In this document: piece after piece, positions 1 through 6,531 of the stretch
How the letters are laid out: the number at the start of each line of letters is the position of its first letter
Numbering within the stretch: the first letter of the stretch is position 1
Source: JAFTYR01 sp964571375
GTDB taxonomy: Bacteria > Pseudomonadota > Gammaproteobacteria > Burkholderiales > Burkholderiaceae_F
Length of the DNA: 7,970 bases
Direction of reading: 5' to 3'
Assembly (NCBI GenBank): GCA_964571375.1
Contig: CAZNBL010000060.1
Location: 1-7,970, forward strand
Notes under the pieces: generated by a model
The model's input: only the letters and a program-made list of their open reading frames with translations
Databases searched by the model: none
What the model was told of the DNA's origin: nothing
Position numbers and translations under genes: made by a program

Positions 1-1
1 C

Positions 2-859
2 GGCTATTCCGTAGGTGTCATCCTCGAACAGGGTTTCAACTCCGACAACGGTGCCGAAGCTACAAACGGCAAGCAGTTCCATCGTGAATCCATCCTGAAC
101 GTTAAGGGCGGCTTCGGTTCTCTGGCTTGGGGCCGTACAGGCTCTCTCTCCAGCGGCGCTCAGTCTCAGCACATCCTCACAGGCTGGGCCCTCGGTACCG
201 GTTTTGGTCTGAGCTCCTGGACATCTATTGGCACAAGCTTCAGCCGTATGGATAACGTTGTTTCTTACGTTACTCCGAAGATGGGCGGCTTTACAGTTCA
301 CGCCATGTACTCCAACGGCCTGTCTGACGATGCCAAGCAGTGGTCCAAGAACAACCACTACTACGGCCTCGGCGTTAAGTATCAGGAATCCGGCATCAAG
401 TCCAGCTTGATCTTCGAAGCAACCGACGGCAAGGGTACTGCGACTGCTACTGCAAAGGCAAAAGAACCGACATACGTTGTCAACTACGGTTTGGAATACA
501 ACATGGGCGACGTCACTCCGATGTTTGCATACCAGTTCGCAACTCAGGACGGCGGTTACAGAACTCACATGTTCGGCCTCTCTGCTAAGGTTGCTGTAGC
601 CGGCGGCGATGCAATGATCGGCGCACGATACCTGTTCGGCGACAAGGACTACGACACAGCCAATGAAGAAGATGTTCGTTCTTGGAATGTCGGCGCCGCT
701 TACGTCTATCCGCTCTCCAAGCGTACAGCTCTGAAGGCTTATGCCGGTTATGCTGATTCCGATAAGGCATGGAAGGACACAAATAAGACCGCTAAGGGCG
801 ATGTCACTCCGGTCTATAACGGCTACCAGGTTTACCTCGGGATGCGTCACTCCTTCTAA
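2..859 (+). CDS. Gram-negative outer-membrane porin, 5'-truncated by window edge
   Basis: The reading frame is open from base 2 to the TAA at 857-859, giving 285 residues of a general diffusion porin (OmpC-like/Porin_4 type of Burkholderiales). Such porins form trimeric 16-strand beta-barrels that pass small hydrophilic solutes through the outer membrane. Visible evidence is alternating polar/aromatic strands rich in Gly, Tyr and Ser, the typical segment SRMDNVVSYVTPKMGGF near residues 80-97 of the visible part, a strand ending AYAGYADSD, and a C-terminus GMRHSF. The terminal Phe is the usual BamA-recognised outer-membrane signal. The family is normally about 340-400 residues, so the signal peptide and first strands lie upstream of the window. 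It stands alone: a strong terminator follows 47 bp after the stop. GC is about 53% in a sampled 60-base line, higher than the right half of the window. The family call is firm; substrate specificity cannot be read. Confidence 0.93.
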   Translation, partial: GYSVGVILEQGFNSDNGAEATNGKQFHRESILNVKGGFGSLAWGRTGSLSSGAQSQHILTGWALGTGFGLSSWTSIGTSFSRMDNVVSYVTPKMGGFTVHAMYSNGLSDDAKQWSKNNHYYGLGVKYQESGIKSSLIFEATDGKGTATATAKAKEPTYVVNYGLEYNMGDVTPMFAYQFATQDGGYRTHMFGLSAKVAVAGGDAMIGARYLFGDKDYDTANEEDVRSWNVGAAYVYPLSKRTALKAYAGYADSDKAWKDTNKTAKGDVTPVYNGYQVYLGMRHSF

Positions 860-905
860 TATGAAGGTTGACAAAGCAGACACATAGATCGTTCTGCTAA
901 CAGTT

Positions 906-946
906 AAGAGCTCCGAATGTTTCTAGGCCGTTCGGAGCTCTTTTTT
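906..946 (+). terminator. Rho-independent terminator of the porin gene
   Basis: A perfect 12-bp inverted repeat, AAGAGCTCCGAA (906-917) and TTCGGAGCTCTT (931-942), encloses a 13-base loop and runs into six T residues (941-946). It lies 47 bases after the porin stop, so it isolates the porin transcript from gpsA. The adenines opening the stem mean a shorter U-tract would also exist in antisense, but the strong T-run is on the + strand. Confidence 0.93.
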
Positions 947-1002
947 CATGGCCTCATTGGCAATATGCAACAACTTCAACTAAACGGCCGCAACCTCTCC
1001 TT

Positions 1003-1008
1003 TATAAT
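1003..1008 (+). promoter_or_regulatory. Putative -10 box upstream of gpsA
   Basis: An exact TATAAT lies in the porin-gpsA gap, 42 bases before the GTG start. It would place transcription start near 1015 and leave a leader of about 36 bases. No convincing -35 hexamer sits 16-18 bases upstream; the nearest TTGACA-like string, TTCAAC at 975-980, is 22 bases away. The position between a terminator and a start codon supports a promoter, but the missing -35 keeps this tentative. Confidence 0.45.
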
Positions 1009-1050
1009 GTCCTGACCCTTTTATATTCATCTTTTGAATCTGTAGCCATA

Positions 1051-2040
1051 GTGACTTCAACAGTGAAAAATATCTGCGTTCTCGGTGCCGGAACCTGGGG
1101 TTGGGCCGTCGCTCATTACCTCAGCAACAATAAAAATAATTCTGTCCGCATCTGGACACCGACCGGAAAAAATCTCCCTCACTTTCTGAGTCTTCGTACA
1201 CACCCGAAACTTCCTGATGAAAAGTTGGTTGATTCGGTATTGATTACTCACAACCTCTCTCGTGCAACCGAAGGTGCCGACGTACTCGTAATGGCTGTCT
1301 CTTCCCCGTATGTACGTCAAATTTCCGGACTTCTGAAGAACCAATTCGGAAATCGCACAGTGCGGATTATTTCTCTGGTTAAAGGCTTGGAAGCCTCTAC
1401 TGCCCTCACCATGAGTCAGATCATGCGCGAGGTTCTGCCGAATGCTGACGTTTGCGTACTTTCCGGCGGAAGTCATGCTGAGGAAGTTATTAAAGGACTG
1501 CCGTTTGCTTTGACTGCCGCCTCTTCCGATTTATCTTTTGCTGAAGAAGTTGCTCAGCTTTTCAGACAGAGCAATGTCGGCATTAAGGTCTCTGACGACA
1601 TCAGCGGCTTGGAAATCAGCGCTGCACTCAAAAACATCATTTCTATTGCTTCGGGCATTGCCGACGGTCAGCACTTAGGCGACAACTTCCGCTCGGCTTT
1701 GATTACACGCGGCCTTCACGCAATTAAAGAACTCGGCGTTGTATGCGGCGCTGCACCGGAAACCTTCTATGAAGACTGCTGTCTCGGTGATCTTTTGGCT
1801 ACAGCGTTCAGCAATCACAGCAGAAACCGCAGATTCGGCTTACTGATCGGAGAAGGCTTCAGCAAGGCAGAGGCACTTAATCGTGTCGGAATGGCAGTCG
1901 AAGGATTAAATGCTTTGCAAGGTGCACTGACCCTGGCGGAACAACAGGGACTTCGCATCGGATTTGCAGAAGCGATCAGAGATATCGTTGAAGGCCGAAA
2001 ATCTCCGTCAGAGATTGTTCCATTAGTCCTGCAGGATTAA
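1051..2040 (+). CDS. gpsA: NAD(P)-dependent glycerol-3-phosphate dehydrogenase (GpsA family)
   Basis: This is a 329-residue cytoplasmic enzyme of the family that reduces dihydroxyacetone phosphate to sn-glycerol-3-phosphate, the backbone for phospholipid synthesis. Visible features are the Rossmann dinucleotide loop GAGTWG (residues 12-17), VKGLE (110-114), SGGSHAEEV (138-146), the catalytic-lysine motif ALKN (192-195, K194), RSALITRG (214-221), LGDLLAT (245-251) followed by SRNRRFG (257-263), and a C-terminal helix starting VEG (283-285). Length matches the family. The start is GTG at 1051; a second in-frame GTG at 1063 would still leave the full nucleotide loop, and neither has a clear Shine-Dalgarno. 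Several normally conserved spots differ: GT(A/S)LA after the Rossmann loop reads GWAVA, SGPS reads SGGS, and AGLGDL reads CCLGDL. It could be the housekeeping copy in a divergent lineage or a specialised paralogue. It has its own promoter candidate and is convergent with the FMN-protein gene. Confidence 0.9.
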   Translation: MTSTVKNICVLGAGTWGWAVAHYLSNNKNNSVRIWTPTGKNLPHFLSLRTHPKLPDEKLVDSVLITHNLSRATEGADVLVMAVSSPYVRQISGLLKNQFGNRTVRIISLVKGLEASTALTMSQIMREVLPNADVCVLSGGSHAEEVIKGLPFALTAASSDLSFAEEVAQLFRQSNVGIKVSDDISGLEISAALKNIISIASGIADGQHLGDNFRSALITRGLHAIKELGVVCGAAPETFYEDCCLGDLLATAFSNHSRNRRFGLLIGEGFSKAEALNRVGMAVEGLNALQGALTLAEQQGLRIGFAEAIRDIVEGRKSPSEIVPLVLQD

Positions 2041-2070
2041 GAAAAGGCGGCAAAGCTGAACTTTGTCGCC
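2041..2070 (-). terminator. Rho-independent terminator of the FMN-binding protein gene
   Basis: On the minus strand GGCGACAAAG (2070-2061) pairs with CTTTGCCGCC (2055-2046) around a 5-base loop. The ten-base stem has one wobble pair, and it is followed by TTTTC (2045-2041). The U-run exists only in the minus direction, so this ends the FMN-protein transcript 26 bases after its stop. It begins one base past the gpsA stop codon. On the + strand the hairpin is followed by CTGGTG with no T-run, so gpsA has no obvious terminator of its own here. Confidence 0.75.
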
Positions 2071-2095
2071 CTGGTGCAGAAGATAAAGCCTGTTA

Positions 2096-2422
2096 TTACT
2101 TAGCCTTGGCAAGAGCCTTATCTACGCCTTCCTTGATACCCTTGGAAGAGTTGCTGGCGCCGGCAATGTTTTCAACACCGGCAGTACCGTCCTTTTCAAT
2201 AATTTCCGGAACCATGTAGTCGATCGGAGCCTGAACGATCGCTTCAGTTTCCGTGTGCTTCAGAACCTTAACATCGGCAACCTTACCGCTCTTCACTGTA
2301 ACCTGAACCTGAATCGGACCGTGGTTGCCCTGACCTTCGCCTTCGTAAACACCGTCCTTGTATGCGGCCTGAGCACCGGCTGCCATACATGCAGCGGCAA
2401 TAAACAATGCAATTTTTTTCAT
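2096..2422 (-). CDS. Small exported FMN-binding domain protein
   Basis: This is a 108-residue protein with a clear Sec signal peptide: MKK, a hydrophobic core, then AQA with likely cleavage after residue 19. The mature part begins YKDGVYEGEGQG, typical of the FMN_bind (PF04205) fold, which carries covalently attached FMN and shuttles electrons outside the inner membrane. The usual ApbE flavinylation signature D-x-x-S-G-A-T is present in divergent form at residues 84-90 (ENIAGAS), followed by NSSKGI. Ser90 would be the acceptor where Thr is usual. Proteins of this type partner with periplasmic flavoprotein reductases or RnfG/NqrC-like modules, but no partner is encoded in this window. The ATG at 2422 is fixed by the signal peptide; the upstream sequence has only a weak ribosome site. 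The gene is monocistronic, with its own terminator at 2070-2041, and is divergent from the YejM-like gene. Family call is strong; the redox partner and whether FMN is covalent are inferred. Confidence 0.88.
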   Translation of the reverse strand: MKKIALFIAAACMAAGAQAAYKDGVYEGEGQGNHGPIQVQVTVKSGKVADVKVLKHTETEAIVQAPIDYMVPEIIEKDGTAGVENIAGASNSSKGIKEGVDKALAKAK

Positions 2423-2615
2423 TTTTCTAAAACCGTGAGTGAATATTGATAGTAAGTCCGCCTGTCACTCAGACGAACTTTGTTATTTTAAGAGTTTCTT
2501 GAACTTGAAACATCTTTTCATCTCATATTTTTTTACAATCGACGAAGAATACAGATGAATCTTATTGCTGTCTTTCGCCGATAAAATAGCGGCGTTTGAT
2601 ATTTGTTTTGTAAAA
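2423..2615. promoter_or_regulatory. Divergent intergenic region (FMN-protein gene / YejM-like gene)
   Basis: These 193 bases separate the two divergent starts and must hold both promoters. On the + strand a -10-like TAAAAT lies at 2582-2587, 28 bases before the ATG at 2616, without a recognisable -35. On the - strand, AT-rich strings TACTAT and TAAAAT occur upstream of 2422, again without a matched -35. I see no clear operator, riboswitch or RNA gene. Confidence 0.4.
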
Positions 2616-4451
2616 ATGTCTGAAGAATTCGGCTTTAAAAAGGCTTCCCGCCTTCTCTGTCTTAACAGCATCTTTATTGCACTGATTGCAACCCTTCTGT
2701 GCTCCCGATATTTGAGTACCGTTGATCTCGGCGAATGGAGTCGTTCGGCCGTCGTCTACACAGAATCTTTTGCATTCTTTCATTTTGCACTGCTCAGCTT
2801 CCTGACGACTTTCATTATCGGACTGATTCCGGCACTGCTTAAGCAAAAGAAAGCACTCTTTGCAACAACTTTCCTTGTCAACGGTTTGTTGCTTACCTTC
2901 CTGCTTGCCGATACTTTTGTGTATCAGCAGTTCCGACTTCACCTGAACATTGCCATGCTTCAGATGACATTCTTCGGCGGCGGTCAGGTCGTTCCGATGT
3001 CTGCAATGATGATCGCTCAAATCTGTGCACTTATCGCTGCATGCTTTACTCTCGGCGCTGCGACCGTTTGGGCGGCCGGCAAAGCTTCCTCCGCCCGACA
3101 CTCTGTGGCACCCTGGATGGCTGTTATTGTTGCAGGCTTTATCGGTTGCAATCTCTGGTACGGCTACTCTTACGCAAAGCATTATTCCGATTACACCGAA
3201 GTTGCAGAACTTATTCCGACCACAAGCCCGCTCCGCTACAACAAGTTCCTCATTAAACACGGCTTTGTGAGCGTTCAGGAAGCCGCTGGCGTAAAGATTT
3301 CTACCGGGAACAACAAGCGGGCTATGAACTACCCCTTAAATCCGCTCGCCTGCAACAATACCAAGCAATACAACATCGTATTCCTGTATGTCGACGCACT
3401 GCGCGCTGATATGCTCAACGAAGTAAACATGCCGAACACATGGGAGTTTTCCAAGCAGGCAGTACGATTCACCGACCATTGGTCCGGCGGTATCAACACA
3501 CGCCACGGCATCTTCACGCTCTTTACCGGCCTTCCGGGAAGCTACTGGCAGAAGTCTTTGGCTACAAAGACACCTTCCGTTCTGATTCAGGCACTTCAGA
3601 AAGAAGGCTATGAAATCGAAACTTTTGCCGGCGCGACGCTGACCATGCCTGAATTCAATCAGACCGTATTTGCCGGTCTTGATAATATCCGCTTAAATTC
3701 TCGCGGAGAAACCTCTGCAGACAGAGACTTGGCATGCGTTGAAGACTTTGATAAATGGCTCTCGTCTCAATCCAAGGAAAAACCGTTCTTCGGTTTCATT
3801 TTCTTTGACAACGTCCATGCGATCGACTTCCATAAAGACGAAAAATACGCTGTCTTCAAGCCCTATTGGGAAACCGTCAATCAGCTTGAACTGAACAATG
3901 ACTTCGACCGTACTTCGTATTTCAACCGCTATAAGAATGCAGTCCGCTTTGTCGACGACAATGTCGGTAAAGTATTGAAGCTTTTAAAGGACAGCGGTCA
4001 TCTTGAGGATACAATTGTCATTATCAGCTCCGATCACGGCGAAGAATTCAACGACAATAAGCTGAACTACTGGGGGCATAACGGTAACTTTACCGAGTAT
4101 CAGGCCAAGGTTCCGATGGTTGTGTATTGGCCGGGTAAAGCACCCGCTGTCATCGACTACAGAACTTCGGCACTCGATATTGCTCCGACCATCCTGACCG
4201 ATGCACTCGGATGCACCAATCCGACAAGCGATTATTCTGCAGGATACAATTTCTGGAGCGAGGTCGAGAGAGATTTTGTTTACTGCAGTAACTACAGTAA
4301 GGATGCTTTCATCGAGAAGAACCGCATTACACAGATCGATGAAAAAGGAGTATTGAGTTTCTTGGATCCGGATAACCGAAAAGCAAAAGACACATCTATG
4401 CCGACGTATCTCAATCAAATCCTGACAGAAAATACAAAATTTCTAAAATAA
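2616..4451 (+). CDS. YejM/PbgA-like inner-membrane protein: DUF3413 membrane domain plus sulfatase-fold periplasmic domain
   Basis: This is a 611-residue protein. Residues 1-185 hold about five hydrophobic helices (near 13-32, 52-74, 80-103, 127-155, 165-182), matching the DUF3413 region of E. coli YejM (PbgA/LapC). A linker follows, then an alkaline-phosphatase/sulfatase fold from about 252 to 600. In E. coli, YejM senses periplasmic-leaflet LPS and controls LpxC turnover through LapB. Family-typical strings are SRYL (30-33), RLHLN (107-111), GIFTLFTG (298-305) and a late TVIII-like strand (465-470). Unlike E. coli YejM, the metal and nucleophile residues of active family members look intact: D260 in VDALRADM, T295 in GINTRHG, D473-H474 in SSDHGEE, and H488 in WGHNG. 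The ATG at 2616 is preferred; a TTG at 2565 would add 17 poorly matching residues. It is monocistronic, ending at a hairpin terminator. It could be an LPS regulator or an active phospho-group transferase/hydrolase. Confidence 0.85.
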   Translation: MSEEFGFKKASRLLCLNSIFIALIATLLCSRYLSTVDLGEWSRSAVVYTESFAFFHFALLSFLTTFIIGLIPALLKQKKALFATTFLVNGLLLTFLLADTFVYQQFRLHLNIAMLQMTFFGGGQVVPMSAMMIAQICALIAACFTLGAATVWAAGKASSARHSVAPWMAVIVAGFIGCNLWYGYSYAKHYSDYTEVAELIPTTSPLRYNKFLIKHGFVSVQEAAGVKISTGNNKRAMNYPLNPLACNNTKQYNIVFLYVDALRADMLNEVNMPNTWEFSKQAVRFTDHWSGGINTRHGIFTLFTGLPGSYWQKSLATKTPSVLIQALQKEGYEIETFAGATLTMPEFNQTVFAGLDNIRLNSRGETSADRDLACVEDFDKWLSSQSKEKPFFGFIFFDNVHAIDFHKDEKYAVFKPYWETVNQLELNNDFDRTSYFNRYKNAVRFVDDNVGKVLKLLKDSGHLEDTIVIISSDHGEEFNDNKLNYWGHNGNFTEYQAKVPMVVYWPGKAPAVIDYRTSALDIAPTILTDALGCTNPTSDYSAGYNFWSEVERDFVYCSNYSKDAFIEKNRITQIDEKGVLSFLDPDNRKAKDTSMPTYLNQILTENTKFLK

Positions 4452-4474
4452 GTCTGTACTCTCGAACAACACTC

Positions 4475-4524
4475 ACACCGAACTCATAACATATCTCCTG
4501 TTGTGAATTCGGTGTACCGTTTTT
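4475..4524 (+). terminator. Rho-independent terminator of the YejM-like gene
   Basis: Arms 4475-4491 and 4499-4515 form a 17-bp hairpin with one C-A mismatch and one G-T wobble around a 7-base loop. ACCG and five T residues (4520-4524) follow. It starts 24 bases after the stop codon. The four bases between stem and T-run make it a less than ideal terminator, but the long stem is convincing. Confidence 0.75.
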
Positions 4525-4605
4525 AATCATTGGAATTTATTCCGTCCATCTCTTAAACTTGCGCAAACTTTTCCGAAAGTACATCGAAAATATTTGCTCT
4601 TAACA

Positions 4606-6495
4606 ATGGTTGCACAGAAACAAAATTCTCATTACTGGCGTTTGGATATCACTGGACTTCGAGCTCTGGCAGTCCTTCCCGTACTCTTTTTCCATGCCTT
4701 CCCCAATCTGCTTCCGGGTGGTTTTCTGGGCGTTGATATTTTCTTTGTAATCTCCGGATACCTGATTTCCGGGATCATCTTTCGTGATTTAGAACTCAAC
4801 CGCTTCAGTTATCGCGATTTTTATACAAAACGCATCAAACGTATTCTTCCGAACTTAGTTTGTGTCCTGACTTTTGTTTTCGTTCTGGGTTGACTCCTTC
4901 TGTCCTCGGGAGAATTTAAGTCGTTAGGACAACACATCTATTCGAGTGCAGCGCTTTATCAGAATTTCAGATTATTATCTGATATCGGATACTTCGATCT
5001 TTCTTCTATTGATAAACCGCTTCTGCATTTATGGAGCCTTGCAATCGAAGAGCAGTTTTACATCTTCTTCCCTTTGATTTGCACTCTGATTTGGAAATTT
5101 ACAACCGACAAAAGTAAGGCCGTCGGTATTTTCCTGATTATCTTGATAGCCGGTTCTTTCATCACAACGCTCTGCTTAAATGATCAGAACCAACGTTTCT
5201 ATCTTCCTCTGCCGCGCTTCTGGGAACTCGGTGCCGGCATTTTGATTGCGTATGCAGAACGCCTTCTGAACTTTGACACTAAAAAATTCTCAATCGGACT
5301 GCGTAATGCCTTTTCAATTATCGGTCTGACTTTAGTTTGCGGTTCCATGCTTCTCTACACCGATGCCTGCCAAACGCCGGGATTCTATTCTCTGCTTCCG
5401 GTTATCGGCGCAGCTCTGTTGATTACCGCCAACGATGATGCAATCATCAACAGGACTCTGCTTTCCTGGAAGGTATTCTCCTTTATCGGCTTGATCAGCT
5501 ACTCTCTTTATCTTTGGCATTGGCCGCTGATCTCCTACCTGCACATCGTTACGCCGCAGGCTCCTCAATGGCACTACGGCATCGCGGTACTGATTTCTTT
5601 CCCGCTCGCTGTTTTTGTTTACGCCTGCGTAGAAAATCCCGTACGAAGAGCTAAATCCAATAAGCTCGTTATCGGCGCGCTTATTGCCGCTTTACTTCTT
5701 TGTGCTGTTGCAGGACAGGTCGTCAAACATCAAAAAGGATTTCCGAACAGAGAAATTGCTCAGGTTTTCAGTTTCACCGACGACTTTACGTACCGAGAAA
5801 TTACTCATTCTCATAAATTCGGTGATGTTCCCGTACTTTCGTTCGATAAAGAGAAGGCACCGGAAATTTTATTTATCGGAGATTCTCACATCGAGCAATA
5901 CGCTCCGAGAGCTGGATATTTGTTCAGAAAAACTGGTATTAACGCCGCCTTTATTGCTAACGGCGGCTGTTTAGCTTCAACCGGAACCGAATTAAACGGC
6001 AGCGTAAATAAAAAATGCGCTTCTATGCCGGATCACATTGAAACCTTGCTGAAAAATCCGCAAATAAAAGTTGTTGTTATCGGTCAAATGTGGGGGGGGC
6101 TTCATGATAAAATCTTCGCAGACGGCATGAACCGATACCTAGAATGGATGAAGCAATATAGCATCGAGAAAAAGTTCTATGTCGTATTGGATGCGCCGTG
6201 GAGCACTTCAGATGAGTACGACCTTAAAAAACAAATTAAGAACAGATTGGATCTAGAATCATCCTTTAAAAAGGGTTTTTACGTTGATTACCCATCCGAT
6301 ATGAAATGGGCTCACGGAAATAAACAAGCTATAAGTTATTTTTCCGATTATGCTACGTTGATTACGACCGAATCCTTTGTTTGCCCTAACAAACGGTGTA
6401 ATCTACTGAACTATAAAGACGATGATCATCTTCGTTCGTCCTATATAGAGAAGAATGCATATTGGATAGACAGCGTTTTTAATCTTCTCTACTAG
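4606..6495 (+). pseudogene. OafA/YrhL-type O-acyltransferase with C-terminal SGNH domain, interrupted by one in-frame TGA
   Basis: A single frame from ATG 4606 to TAG 6493-6495 (629 codons before the stop, usual length for the family) is broken only by TGA at 4891-4893 (codon 96). Before it lies the start of the acyltransferase-3 membrane domain: LDITGLRALAVLPVLFFHAF with the conserved His30, GGFLGVDIFFVISGYLI (38-54) and RIKRILP (76-82). After it the same frame continues with PLLHLWSLAIEEQFY, several more membrane helices, and a periplasmic SGNH esterase-like domain with GDSH (425-428, Ser427 nucleophile) and D605-x-x-H608. These proteins move acetyl or similar groups onto O-antigen, capsule or peptidoglycan sugars. 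Family members often have Trp just here, so TGG to TGA is the simplest reading. No other lesion is seen, so the change is recent, a sequencing error, or tolerated by readthrough. A G8 run lies at 6092-6099. The start chosen is ATG; the TTG at 4594 adds nothing typical. Confidence 0.85.
6092..6099 (+). repeat. G8 homopolymer inside the acyltransferase SGNH domain
   Basis: Eight consecutive G residues encode W496-G497-G498 of the acyltransferase frame and are by far the longest G run in the window. Loss or gain of one G would shift the frame before the catalytic D605/H608 pair. Polyguanine tracts in surface-glycan genes are classic slipped-strand phase-variation sites in other Gram-negatives. 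At eight bases this one is at the short end, so switching is only inferred. Confidence 0.6.
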
Positions 6496-6531
6496 ATTCC
6501 TACTTCAACAGTCTAACTTATTGTTTAGCAA

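Noticed and set aside
868..887. TTGACA at 868-873 as a -35 box
   Set aside because: No -10 element sits at the right spacing, and the strong porin terminator follows at 906.
1057..1476. 139-codon minus-strand open frame inside gpsA
   Set aside because: It is fully antisense to a confidently identified gene and shows no domain of its own.
2562..3260. 232-codon Cys-rich open frame on the minus strand
   Set aside because: It lies antisense to the well-supported YejM-like gene and has a composition typical of a shadow frame, with no recognisable domain.
4891..4893. TGA read as Trp or Gly under an alternative genetic code
   Set aside because: All other genes here encode their many Trp residues with TGG and contain no other in-frame TGA, so genome-wide recoding is not supported.
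4891..4920. TGA as a selenocysteine codon
   Set aside because: Only a 4-bp CTCC/GGAG pairing with an 11-base loop follows, not a convincing bacterial SECIS hairpin, and the family has no Cys/Sec function at this spot.
5074..6495. Independent gene starting at TTG 5074
   Set aside because: It is simply the continuation of the acyltransferase in the same frame; conserved family sequence is already present between the TGA at 4891 and 5074.
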